Part shown: piece after piece, positions 9,390-17,916 of the stretch
Layout: each line of letters starts with the position of its first letter
Numbering within the stretch: the first letter of the stretch is position 1
From: Acuticoccus kalidii
GTDB lineage: Bacteria; Pseudomonadota; Alphaproteobacteria; Rhizobiales; Amorphaceae
Direction of reading: 5' to 3'
Length of the DNA: 64,000 nt
NCBI RefSeq assembly: GCF_021556395.1
Contig: NZ_JAKGCS010000036.1
Location: forward strand, 620,001-684,000
Notes under the pieces: generated by a model
The model's input: only the letters and a program-made list of their open reading frames with translations
What the model was told of the DNA's origin: nothing
Database searches by the model: none
Position numbers and translations under genes: made by a program

Positions 9390-10297
9390 CGCACGTTGTT
9401 GTTCTTTATGGCGGTCTGTCGGCCGAGCGCCCCGTGAGCCTCGCATCCGGCGAGGCGTGCGCGAGCGGTCTCGAACGGTCCGGCTACGAGGTTACGCGGC
9501 TCGATGTCGGCTACGATCTTGTGGAAAAGTTGAAATCGTTGAAGCCCGATGTCGCCTTCAACGCGCTCCACGGACCGTTCGGCGAAGATGGATCCGTGCA
9601 AGGCGTTTTGGAGTTTCTTCAGATTCCTTACACGCACTCGGGCATCCTCGCCTCGGCTCTCGCGATGAACAAGGACCTCGCGAAGGCGGTCCTCGCGCGG
9701 GCGGGCGTGCCGGTCGCCGAGCACCTCACCTGCAACCGTTTCGAGGCCGCCGAGCGGCACGTGATGGAGCCGCCTTACGTCGTCAAACCGGTCGGGGAAG
9801 GCTCGTCTTTCGGGGTTCTGTTCGTCCGCGACGGGGCCAATTCTCCGCCCCGCGAACTCGCCGCCGACGACTGGAAGTTCGGCGACACGGTGATGGCCGA
9901 GCGCTATGTCGACGGGCTCGAGCTGACGTGCGCCGCGTTCGGCGAAGCGGTGTGGGACGTGATCAACATCGTGCCCGTGTCGGAGAGCTTTTACGGCTAC
10001 GACGCGAAGTACAAGCCGGGCGGCTCGCAGCACCTCCTGCCGGCCCCGCTTAAACCAAATATTTACCAGAATATCCAAAAGTTCACATTGGTCGCGCACC
10101 ACGCGCTGGGATGTCGTGGGGTCTCGCGCGCAGACTTTCGCTACGATCCCGTGAAAGACGAACTCGTGTGTCTCGAAGTCAATACTCAGCCGGGCATGAC
10201 AGAAACGTCGCTGGTGCCAGAAATGGCAGCCCACGCGGGGATGAACTTCGACGCGCTGGTGAGCGCTCTTGTGGAGGACGCAAGTTGTCGTCGGTGA
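9386..10297 (+). CDS. ddlB: D-alanine--D-alanine ligase
   Basis: This ATP-grasp enzyme makes D-Ala-D-Ala for MurF. The 303-residue product begins THVVVLYGGLSAERPVSL, the conserved N-terminal substrate loop, and includes HGPFGEDGSVQG, the ATP-binding PVGEGSSFGV loop and the C-terminal EVNTQPGMTETSLVPE metal-binding segment. Length is normal. The start overlaps the murB stop by 4 nt. The 3' part of the gene (about 10030-10300) uses somewhat less GC-rich codons than its neighbours, without disturbing the reading frame. The downstream gene ftsQ starts inside its last codons. Confidence 0.96.
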   Translation: MTHVVVLYGGLSAERPVSLASGEACASGLERSGYEVTRLDVGYDLVEKLKSLKPDVAFNALHGPFGEDGSVQGVLEFLQIPYTHSGILASALAMNKDLAKAVLARAGVPVAEHLTCNRFEAAERHVMEPPYVVKPVGEGSSFGVLFVRDGANSPPRELAADDWKFGDTVMAERYVDGLELTCAAFGEAVWDVINIVPVSESFYGYDAKYKPGGSQHLLPAPLKPNIYQNIQKFTLVAHHALGCRGVSRADFRYDPVKDELVCLEVNTQPGMTETSLVPEMAAHAGMNFDALVSALVEDASCRR

Positions 10298-11151
10298 CAC
10301 AGGGGCGAAATCGACGTGGTCTCGACGCGAAGCTCTCCGGCGCTATGCCGGCGCGGCTTCTCGCCGCCGTCGTGCTCCTGGGGAGCTGCGGCGCGGGGCT
10401 CGCCTACACCGAGGATCCGATGGAAGTGGTCGACAAGGTCGGCCGCGCGTCGGGTTTTCAGGTCCGTTACGTCAAACTGACGGGGCAGAAAGAGACCTCC
10501 GACAGCGCGATCGTCGCGTCCGTGTCGCTCGATCCCGACGCGTCGATCTTCTCGGTCGACGTCGACGCGACGCGGGACCGGCTGGAGTCGCTCCCGTGGG
10601 TGAGAAGCGCGACGGTGCGCAAGATCTTCCCCGGTACGCTCGATGTTTCGATCGACGAGGCCGCCGCCTATTCGCGCTGGCGCATGGACAATGACGAGGT
10701 CCTGATCTCCGAAGATGGGACGATCCTCGCTTACGAGGTGCCGGCCCGGTTCCGGTCGCTGCCCCTCGTCGCAGGGCGGCGGGCGAACGAGAAGGTCCGC
10801 GAGATCAACGATCTCCTCAACGACTTTCCCGGCTTCAAGGAGCGGACGATGGCCGCGCTCTATGTCAACGAGCGGCGCTGGGATCTGAAGCTCGATTCGG
10901 GGGCGACCATTCGCCTGCCGGAGGACGAGCCGAACGAGGCCCTGATGCGGCTGATCGACATGGAGACGCAGGCGTCTCTTCTCGCGGTCGGCCCGATCGT
11001 GATCGACATGCGGCTTCATGACCGCACGTCGGTGCAGCTCGTTCCGCCCTCCAAGGAAGAGATGGAAACCAACAAGCCGCTCAATGGGCGGCCCGATGCA
11101 CTGCCGCCGCTGGATCCTCTGGCGGCTGCGATCGCGGAGGCGCAGTTTTGA
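10285..11151 (+). CDS. ftsQ: Cell division protein FtsQ
   Basis: FtsQ is the bitopic inner-membrane divisome protein with a periplasmic POTRA domain. The product (288 residues from the TTG at 10285) has a short basic cytoplasmic tail, one membrane helix near residues 22-40, then the POTRA and beta domains with SLPWVRSATVRKIFPGTLDV and the FRSLPLVAG segment. Start choice: GGAGG at 10273-10277 is 7 nt from the TTG, while an in-frame GTG at 10294 forms a GTGA with the ddlB stop but sits 16 nt from that site. No ATG fits before the membrane helix. It ends in a TTGA overlap with ftsA. Confidence 0.9.
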   Translation: MSSVTQGRNRRGLDAKLSGAMPARLLAAVVLLGSCGAGLAYTEDPMEVVDKVGRASGFQVRYVKLTGQKETSDSAIVASVSLDPDASIFSVDVDATRDRLESLPWVRSATVRKIFPGTLDVSIDEAAAYSRWRMDNDEVLISEDGTILAYEVPARFRSLPLVAGRRANEKVREINDLLNDFPGFKERTMAALYVNERRWDLKLDSGATIRLPEDEPNEALMRLIDMETQASLLAVGPIVIDMRLHDRTSVQLVPPSKEEMETNKPLNGRPDALPPLDPLAAAIAEAQF

Positions 11152-12458
11152 GTATCATCCACCTGCCTCGACGCGTCGACCAAGGGCGTTGCCATGTGGC
11201 GCCGGGCCGATCGGCCACGGTGTGCGTGCTCGATGTGGGCTCGACCAAGATCGCGTGCCTGATCGCGCGCTTGCGTCCGGCCTCCGAGGCGGAGCTTCTT
11301 GCCGGCCGCACGCACGCGATCGAGGTGATCGGTTACGGCTATCAGCAATCGCGCGGCGTGAAGTCCGGCACGGTGATCGATCTCGACAAGGCCGAGGGGG
11401 CCATTCGTCGAGCAGTGGACGCAGCCGAGCAAATGGCTGGCGTAACCATCGAATCACTTATTGTGACTCAGACGGCTGGTCGCCTCGCTTCGGAAGCCTT
11501 CGGCGCCAAGGTCGATCTCGACACCGGTGCGGTGCGCGAGGCGGACATCCGTAGGGTGCTCGCCGCCTCGGGCCGACACCAGATCAAGGACGGGCGGACA
11601 GCGTTGCACGCGCTCCCTATCGGCTACACCCTCGACGGTCAGGACGGCATTCGCGACCCGCGCGGGATGGTGGGGGACGTGCTCGGCGTCGACGTCAATC
11701 TCGTGACGTCCGATCGCTCGGCGCAGGACAATCTCGCCCTCGCCATCAACCGCTGCCATCTCGACGTCGACGGCGTCGTCGCGACCCCCTACGCCTCGGG
11801 GCTCGCCTCGCTGGTCGATGACGAAGGCGAACTCGGCGCGGTGTGCGTCGATATCGGCGGCGGAACATCGTCGATCGCGATCTTCGCGGACGGCAATCTC
11901 GTCCACGTCGATGCCATCGCGATCGGTGGCCATCACGTCACGATGGACATCGCTCACTGCCTGTCGATCCGCGTCGACGAGGCCGAGCGGCTGAAGACGC
12001 TGCAAGGCTCGGCCGTCGCCGCGGCGCGGGACGAGCGGGACACGATCACCATCCACCCCGTCGGGGAAGAGGATGGGACGGCCCCGCAGACGATCCCGCG
12101 GCTGACGCTGAACACGATCATCCGTCCCCGCGTGGACGAGATCCTGGAGCTGATCCGCGACCGGCTCGTCGCATCGGGTTTCTCCGGGCGCATCGGACGG
12201 CGCGTGGTGATGACCGGCGGCGGCAGCCAGCTGACGGGGCTGACCGATGTGGCGCGGCACGTGTTCGGGCGGCCCGTCCGTCTCGGACGGCCGCTCGGGG
12301 TCAAAGGTTTGCCGATCGCGGCGCGTGGCGCGGCGTTCTCGGCGGTTATCGGTCTGCTGATCTATCCGCAGCTCGCCCCTGCCAGCCTCTTCGAGGCGCA
12401 GGGCAACTCCACCGGCTACTTCGCCCGCATGGGGCGTTGGCTGCGCGAGAGTTTTTGA
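11148..12458 (+). CDS. ftsA: Cell division protein FtsA
   Basis: FtsA is the actin-like ATPase that tethers FtsZ to the membrane. The 436-residue product starts at a TTG that overlaps the ftsQ stop (TTGA), with GGAGG at 11136-11140 at good spacing; no ATG is available upstream of the conserved VLDVGSTKIACLIAR nucleotide-binding segment. Further signatures are SRGVKSGTVIDLDKA, the DIGGGTSSIAIF phosphate-2 motif and VVMTGGGSQLTGL. The C-terminus ends in a short amphipathic stretch (GYFARMGRWLRESF), the usual membrane anchor. It is followed by a 77-nt gap before ftsZ. Confidence 0.96.
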   Translation: MSIIHLPRRVDQGRCHVAPGRSATVCVLDVGSTKIACLIARLRPASEAELLAGRTHAIEVIGYGYQQSRGVKSGTVIDLDKAEGAIRRAVDAAEQMAGVTIESLIVTQTAGRLASEAFGAKVDLDTGAVREADIRRVLAASGRHQIKDGRTALHALPIGYTLDGQDGIRDPRGMVGDVLGVDVNLVTSDRSAQDNLALAINRCHLDVDGVVATPYASGLASLVDDEGELGAVCVDIGGGTSSIAIFADGNLVHVDAIAIGGHHVTMDIAHCLSIRVDEAERLKTLQGSAVAAARDERDTITIHPVGEEDGTAPQTIPRLTLNTIIRPRVDEILELIRDRLVASGFSGRIGRRVVMTGGGSQLTGLTDVARHVFGRPVRLGRPLGVKGLPIAARGAAFSAVIGLLIYPQLAPASLFEAQGNSTGYFARMGRWLRESF

Positions 12459-12535
12459 AGATTCGACCCGGCCCTCAAGGGGCCGGCACTGAAAGCGCCC
12501 GGTTCGGGCATTGGGACGAGACACGGGAGACAATC

Positions 12536-14194
12536 ATGTCGTCCATTAACTTGAAGACGCCCGACCTGACTGAGTTGAAGCCGCGTATCATGGTGTTCGG
12601 CGTCGGCGGGGCGGGGTGCAACGCGGTCAACAACATGATCGAGGCCGGGCTCGCCGGCTGCGACTTTGTCGTGGCCAACACCGACGCTCAGTCGCTCAAC
12701 CTCTCCAAGTCGGAGCGGGTCATCCAGATGGGCATCGCCGTGACCGAAGGTCTCGGCGCAGGCTCGCAGCCGGATGTCGGCCGTGCCGCCGCCGAGGAGG
12801 TGATCGACGAGATCGCCGACCATCTGTCCGGCTCGCACATGGTGTTCATCACCGCCGGTATGGGCGGTGGCACCGGCACCGGCTCGGCCCCCGTCGTGGC
12901 GCGGGTGGCGCGCGACCAGGGTATACTAACGGTCGGTGTCGTGACGCGTCCCTTCCAGTTTGAAGGCGCGCGTCGGGCCAAGCTCGCCGATGCCGGCATC
13001 GAAGAGCTCGCCCAGCACGTCGACACGCTGATCGTGATCCCGAACCAGAACCTGTTCCGGATCGCGAACGCGCAGACCACCTTCGCCGACGCCTTCGCGA
13101 TGGCGGACCAGGTGCTCTATTCGGGCGTTGCCTGCATCACCGACCTGATGGTCAAGGAAGGTCTCATCAACCTCGACTTCGCCGACGTGCGCTCCGTGAT
13201 GCGCAACATGGGCAAGGCGATGATGGGCACGGGCGAAGCGTCCGGCGAGGGCCGCGCCCTCCAGGCCGCCGAGGCCGCCATCTCCAACCCGCTCCTCGAC
13301 GAGACCTCGATGAAGGGCGCCCGCGGCCTTCTCGTCTCCGTCGTCGGCGGCAAGGACCTCACCCTCTTCGAGGTGGACGAGGCGACGACCCGCATCCGCG
13401 AGGAAGTCGACGACGACGCCAACATCATCTTCGGCGCGACGTTCGACGATTCGCTCGAGGGCGTGATCCGCGTCTCCGTCGTCGCGACGGGCATCGATCA
13501 GGACCCGGCGGGCATCGAGTCGGAGCCGGAAGACACCCGCGTCGTCTCCTTCGCCGATCGCACCGCGAAGAAGACCGAGGCGGCACCGGGCACGGCCGTC
13601 GCGCTGGCCGATCCGGGTGAAGCGGCGATTGCCGCGGTCGCGGCCGGTCTCGAAGACTTCGAGGCCGATCTCGAGCCGGTCGAGCAGGCCGAGGTCTACG
13701 ACGACGAGGACCTCATCGCCGCCGAGCTGCCGGAGGATGACGACCTCCACGACGCACCGCCGATCGCGGCCGAGGCGCCCGTCGCCCGTCCGCGTCAGCC
13801 CGACGCCTACGACTATCACGAGGCCGACGGCCGTCGTCCGATGGGTCTCCTGCGCCGGATCGCGAGCGGTCTGTCCCGCCGCGACGAGGAGGAGGAGGAA
13901 GAGTTCGAGCAGGTCGAGCCGCGCGCCGCGCGTCGTCGCGCTGCCCAGGGCCGTCTCCCGGCGCCGCAGCGTGAAGAGCGTCGCCGTCTTCCCGCACCGA
14001 GCGACGAGCGTTACATGGACGAAGCGTCCGACGAGGCCCCCGCGCCCCGCCGCGCCCGTCCGAAACCGGAAGTCGCCCAGCGTCGTCCGCGTCAGGGTGA
14101 GGGCGAGCCCGCCTCGCGCACCCGTCCCGCGGCCCGGCAGCTCGACGACGATCAGCTGGAGATCCCGGCATTCCTGCGTCGTCAGGCAAACTGA
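12536..14194 (+). CDS. ftsZ: Cell division GTPase FtsZ with long charged linker
   Basis: FtsZ polymerises into the division ring. The start is the ATG at 12536 after GGGAGA; the frame is open for about 690 nt further upstream but that part lies over ftsA and is not FtsZ-like. The 552-residue protein has the tubulin-like GTPase domain at about 10-320 with FGVGGAGCNA, the GGGTGTG signature at 110-116 and the catalytic T7 loop NLDFADV at 212-218. Residues 321 to about 540 are a low-complexity linker rich in Glu, Asp and Arg, and the last ten residues (IPAFLRRQAN) are the peptide that binds FtsA and other partners. Long linkers are known in alphaproteobacterial FtsZ. Confidence 0.97.
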   Translation: MSSINLKTPDLTELKPRIMVFGVGGAGCNAVNNMIEAGLAGCDFVVANTDAQSLNLSKSERVIQMGIAVTEGLGAGSQPDVGRAAAEEVIDEIADHLSGSHMVFITAGMGGGTGTGSAPVVARVARDQGILTVGVVTRPFQFEGARRAKLADAGIEELAQHVDTLIVIPNQNLFRIANAQTTFADAFAMADQVLYSGVACITDLMVKEGLINLDFADVRSVMRNMGKAMMGTGEASGEGRALQAAEAAISNPLLDETSMKGARGLLVSVVGGKDLTLFEVDEATTRIREEVDDDANIIFGATFDDSLEGVIRVSVVATGIDQDPAGIESEPEDTRVVSFADRTAKKTEAAPGTAVALADPGEAAIAAVAAGLEDFEADLEPVEQAEVYDDEDLIAAELPEDDDLHDAPPIAAEAPVARPRQPDAYDYHEADGRRPMGLLRRIASGLSRRDEEEEEEFEQVEPRAARRRAAQGRLPAPQREERRRLPAPSDERYMDEASDEAPAPRRARPKPEVAQRRPRQGEGEPASRTRPAARQLDDDQLEIPAFLRRQAN

Positions 14195-15024
14195 TCGAAG
14201 CCCATAGGCTTCGCGAGCCGATCGAGCTCAAAGGCGTCGGCGTCCATTCGGGCGCCGGCGTTTCGCTTGTTGTGGGTCCTGGCGAGGACGGTATCGTCTT
14301 CCGCCGGGCCGACACCGGCGGCACCGTTCGCGCCGACTGGCGCAACGTCGCGGCAACCCGGCTGCAGACCGTCGTGCAGGAGAACGGCGCGGCGGTGAAG
14401 ACGATCGAACATCTGATGTCGGCGCTCGCGGCGTTCGGCGTGCGCGATGCGACGGTGTCGATCGACGGGCCCGAAGTTCCCATCATGGACGGCAGCGCCG
14501 CGCCCTTTGTCGAGGCGATCCGCCCGGCGATCGAGCCGGCCCCGGCGGGCGAGGCGATCCGCGTGATGCGGCCGGTCGCGGTGCGCTCGCGCGATGCGTT
14601 CGCCGCCTTCCTTCCCTTCGACGGTCGCCGGTTCGATGTCTGCATCGACTTTCCGGACGCGATCATCGGCGTCCAGCGCCTCGCGTTCGATCTCACGGCC
14701 GAGGGGTTCGCGCGGGAGATCGCGCCGGCGCGCACCTTCGGCCGGCTGCGCGATGTCGAGATGCTTCACCGCAAGGGATTTGCGAAGGGCGCCTCGCTCG
14801 AGAATGCCGTCGCGGTCGACGGGGCGACGGTCGCCAATCCCGAGGGGCTGCGCTTCCCGGACGAGTTCGTGCGTCACAAGCTGCTCGACGCGATCGGCGA
14901 CACGGCGCTCGCGGGAAAACCGATCCTCGGCCTTTATCGGAGCCACAAAGGCGGACACCGCTTGAACTACGAGCTGTTACGCGCTTTGTTCGCCGACGCG
15001 GAAAACGTTCAAATTGTTGCTTAA
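14191..15024 (+). CDS. lpxC: UDP-3-O-acyl-GlcNAc deacetylase LpxC, probable CTG start
   Basis: LpxC is the zinc deacetylase of the committed step of lipid A synthesis. Zinc and catalytic residues are present: IEHLMSAL, then FVRHKLLDAIGD and SHKGGH. The frame opens after a stop at 14098-14100 and has no ATG, GTG or TTG until a GTG at 14272, which would delete the conserved ELKGVGVHSG strand. A CTG at 14191, forming CTGA with the ftsZ stop, gives LIEAHRLREPIELKGVGVHSG, which aligns without gaps to the start of E. coli LpxC as I recall it (MIKQRTLK...GVGLHTG). I therefore place the start there (277 residues). The conventional alternative is 14272. Confidence 0.88.
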   Translation: MIEAHRLREPIELKGVGVHSGAGVSLVVGPGEDGIVFRRADTGGTVRADWRNVAATRLQTVVQENGAAVKTIEHLMSALAAFGVRDATVSIDGPEVPIMDGSAAPFVEAIRPAIEPAPAGEAIRVMRPVAVRSRDAFAAFLPFDGRRFDVCIDFPDAIIGVQRLAFDLTAEGFAREIAPARTFGRLRDVEMLHRKGFAKGASLENAVAVDGATVANPEGLRFPDEFVRHKLLDAIGDTALAGKPILGLYRSHKGGHRLNYELLRALFADAENVQIVA

Positions 15025-15053
15025 TTGAAACAGTTTTGACTGCGACTTATTGA
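15025..15053 (+). promoter_or_regulatory. Candidate sigma-70 promoter for bamD
   Basis: TTGAAA at 15025-15030 and TATTGA at 15048-15053 are separated by 17 nt, immediately after the lpxC stop and 85 nt before bamD. The short interval here is visibly richer in A and T than the surrounding coding DNA. It would give bamD expression independent of the dcw cluster. Confidence 0.45.
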
Positions 15054-15137
15054 CGACAATCCGGAAGGCCCGCCCTCCGTTGGCGCTGGCTTCGCACGCT
15101 GGTATGAGGTTGGGCTGTAAGAGTTGGAGTTGGTCCT

Positions 15138-15956
15138 ATGCTGAAGCGGTATGCTCGGCCGATTGCGGTCGTCGCCTTGCTGGCCCTTGGCGCCTGCGGC
15201 AACAAGATTGTCGAGGTGGAATTCGAGGATACGCCGGCCGATCAGCTCTACAATGAAGGCCTCGTTCTCATGAACGCGGGCGACTATCGCACCGCGATGG
15301 TGAAGTTCGAGGAGGTGGACCGGCTCCACCCGCACACCGATTTCGGTCGCAAGAGCCAGGTGATGCTCGCCTTCGCGAGCTACTCGCGCGGCAACTATCA
15401 GGACGCGATCAACGCGGGGCAGCGCTTCCTCTCGCTCTACCCGAACCACCCGGACGCGGCTTACGCCCAGTACATCATCGCGAACTCCTATTATAAGCAA
15501 GTTCCGGATGTGACGCGCGATCAGGATCAGACGGAGCGGGCGCTCAACGCGTACAAGACGCTGATCGAGAAGTATCCCGATTCCGAGTATGCCGAAGACG
15601 CACGCAACAAGATCCAAGCGACGACGGATCAGCTTGCGGGCAAGGAAATGGAAGTCGGCCGCTACTATCTGGAGCGGAACGACAATCTCGCCGCCATCAA
15701 CCGCTTCCGTGTCGTGGTCGAGAAATACCAGACGACGCGCCACGTCGAAGAGGCTCTGTTCCGGCTCACCGAATCCTATTATGCGATGGGCCTGACGCAG
15801 GAGGCGCAGACGGCGGCGGCGGTGCTGGGGCACAACTTCCCGCAAAGCCGTTGGTATCGCGACGCCTATTCGCTGTTGCAGTCGGGCGGGTACGAGCCGA
15901 GCGAGACGACGACGAGCTGGATCAGCAAGGCGTTCAAGGGCTTCGATCTGCTCTAG
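15138..15956 (+). CDS. bamD: Outer membrane assembly lipoprotein BamD (ComL)
   Basis: BamD is the essential lipoprotein of the BAM complex that inserts beta-barrel proteins in the outer membrane. The 272-residue product begins with a lipoprotein signal ending LLALGAC, putting the lipidated cysteine at residue 20. It is followed by tetratricopeptide-like repeats, for example LYNEGLVLMNAGDYRTA, SQVMLAFASYSRGNYQDAI and RYYLERNDNLAAINRF. The motif HPDAAYAQYIIANSYY matches the family. The location downstream of lpxC and upstream of recN is common in alphaproteobacteria. Length is normal. Confidence 0.95.
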   Translation: MLKRYARPIAVVALLALGACGNKIVEVEFEDTPADQLYNEGLVLMNAGDYRTAMVKFEEVDRLHPHTDFGRKSQVMLAFASYSRGNYQDAINAGQRFLSLYPNHPDAAYAQYIIANSYYKQVPDVTRDQDQTERALNAYKTLIEKYPDSEYAEDARNKIQATTDQLAGKEMEVGRYYLERNDNLAAINRFRVVVEKYQTTRHVEEALFRLTESYYAMGLTQEAQTAAAVLGHNFPQSRWYRDAYSLLQSGGYEPSETTTSWISKAFKGFDLL

Positions 15957-16071
15957 GCGGCGACTCGACTTGGCGGGCGAGCCCGCGATGGCTGTGCCAC
16001 TGCATCATGGATGAACGAAGGGCAGGCCCGCTTGCGTGCGACGCAGGCGGTGCCGGAAGGATCAGGCGCGC

Positions 16072-17727
16072 GTGCTCTCACGGCTTTCTGTCCGCAATAT
16101 CGTACTGATCGACGCGCTCGATCTCTCCTTCGAGACCGGCTTCACCGTGCTCACCGGCGAGACCGGTGCGGGCAAATCCATCCTTCTCGACGCCCTGTCC
16201 CTCGCGCTCGGCGCGAAGGCGGACGGCAATCTCGTCCGCACGGGCGAGGCGTCGGGCTCGATCGCCGCGACGTTCAATGTCGCACCGAACCATCCGGCCT
16301 TCGCCATTCTCGATGAAGCGGGCATCGCGCGCGACGACGCGCTGATCGTCCGCCGGGTGCAGAACGCCGACGGCAAGGCGCGCGCGTTCGTCAACGACCA
16401 GCCGGTGAGCGTCGGACTGTTGCGTCAGCTCGGTGCGCTGCTCGTCGAGGTGCACGGCCAACATGCCGACCGCAGTCTCGTCCAGGCATCGCACCATCGC
16501 CGATTGCTCGATGCCTTTGGCGGGCTCGCCGGCGAGGCGAGCCATGTCGCGCGCCTCTGGCAAAATCTCAAGGACGCCGAGGAGGCCCTCGCGGCGCACG
16601 AGGAAAAGCTCGCCGCCGCCCGCGAGGAGGCCGACTTCCTGCGCGCCGCCGTCGAGGAGCTCGAAGCGCTCGACCCCGAGCCCGGCGAGGAGGAGCGCCT
16701 CACCGCAGGACGTCAGTCGATGGCGGCGGCGGAGAAGGTCGCCGGCGATCTCAACGAGGCGGCCGGAAGCCTCGAGGGCTCGCGTTCGCCGATCCCCACC
16801 CTTGCCGGCGTTCTGCGCAAATTGGAGCGCAAGCGGGAAGGGGCGGAGGAGCAGCTCAACCCGGTGATGGACGCGCTATCGGTCGCGCTCGACGCGCTCG
16901 AAGAGGCGCGCAGCACGATCGCCGAGGCGCAGCGCTCGCTCGATTTCGATCCCCAACAGCTGGAAGGCCTCGAGGAGCGCCTCTTCGCCCTCCGCGCCGC
17001 TTCGCGCAAATTCAAGACACCGGTCGACGATCTCGCCGACCTCGCCGCCCGCATGGCCGACGAACTCACCGACCTCGACGCCGGCGAGGCACGGCGCGAT
17101 CTCCTCGCCGGGGAGGTCGCGAAGACCGAGCGGGCCTATCGCGAGGCGGCCGCGGCGCTGTCGGAGCGGCGTCAGGCGACGGCGGGCACTCTCGAGGCGG
17201 CGGTCGCGGCCGAACTCGGCCCGCTGAAGCTCGACAAGGCGACCTTCATGGTGCGCCACGAAACCGCGGCGCCCGGCCCCGAAGGGGTCGATCAGATCGC
17301 CTTCTGGGTTCAGACCAATCCGGGCTCGCCGCCGGGTCCGATCATGAAGGTGGCGTCGGGCGGCGAGCTGTCGCGTTTCCTTCTCGCCCTCAAGGTTTGC
17401 CTCGCCGACAAAGGCTCGGCCTCGACGCTGATCTTCGACGAGATCGACACCGGCGTCGGCGGCGCGGTCTCGGATGCGATCGGCGTGCGCATGGCCCGTC
17501 TCGCCGACGCGGTCCAGGTGGTGTCGATCACCCACGCCCCGCAGGTCGCCGCGCGGGCCAACCAACACCTCCTCATCGCCAAGACCCACACCAACGGCTC
17601 GACCACATCGACCAGCGTGCGGCCGCTCGAAGGCAAGGAGCGCCGGGAGGAAATCGCCCGGATGCTCGCCGGCGCGACGATCACCGACGAGGCGCGCGCG
17701 GCGGCCGACAAACTGATCGGCGCATAA
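16072..17727 (+). CDS. recN: DNA repair protein RecN
   Basis: RecN is an SMC-like ATPase that acts early in double-strand break repair. From the GTG at 16072 (GGAAGGA about 10 nt upstream) the product has 551 residues and begins VLSRLSVRNIVLIDALDL, the conserved N-terminus. Walker A is GETGAGKS at 29-36; the middle contains a long Glu/Ala/Arg coiled coil (about 165-370); the ABC signature is VASGGELSRFLLALK and Walker B is TLIFDEIDTGVGG. The frame is open upstream to about 16036, but those residues are not family-like. It stands alone between bamD and ligA. Confidence 0.96.
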   Translation: MLSRLSVRNIVLIDALDLSFETGFTVLTGETGAGKSILLDALSLALGAKADGNLVRTGEASGSIAATFNVAPNHPAFAILDEAGIARDDALIVRRVQNADGKARAFVNDQPVSVGLLRQLGALLVEVHGQHADRSLVQASHHRRLLDAFGGLAGEASHVARLWQNLKDAEEALAAHEEKLAAAREEADFLRAAVEELEALDPEPGEEERLTAGRQSMAAAEKVAGDLNEAAGSLEGSRSPIPTLAGVLRKLERKREGAEEQLNPVMDALSVALDALEEARSTIAEAQRSLDFDPQQLEGLEERLFALRAASRKFKTPVDDLADLAARMADELTDLDAGEARRDLLAGEVAKTERAYREAAAALSERRQATAGTLEAAVAAELGPLKLDKATFMVRHETAAPGPEGVDQIAFWVQTNPGSPPGPIMKVASGGELSRFLLALKVCLADKGSASTLIFDEIDTGVGGAVSDAIGVRMARLADAVQVVSITHAPQVAARANQHLLIAKTHTNGSTTSTSVRPLEGKERREEIARMLAGATITDEARAAADKLIGA

Positions 17728-17916
17728 GCCGCCTTCGCCCCTTGCCGAGGGGAAAAATCGCGTATGGTCTCCCCCGATATGGCGGGCCTCGTGCCGATGT
17801 GGACGCATCGCGTTCGGCGCTCGCGCCCGAATGCGTAATTTCAGGCACGGGCATCTGACCGACACCGGCGATCGGATCGCCGTCGTGGAAACCGAGGGCT
17901 GAGGGGGAGGGACACC

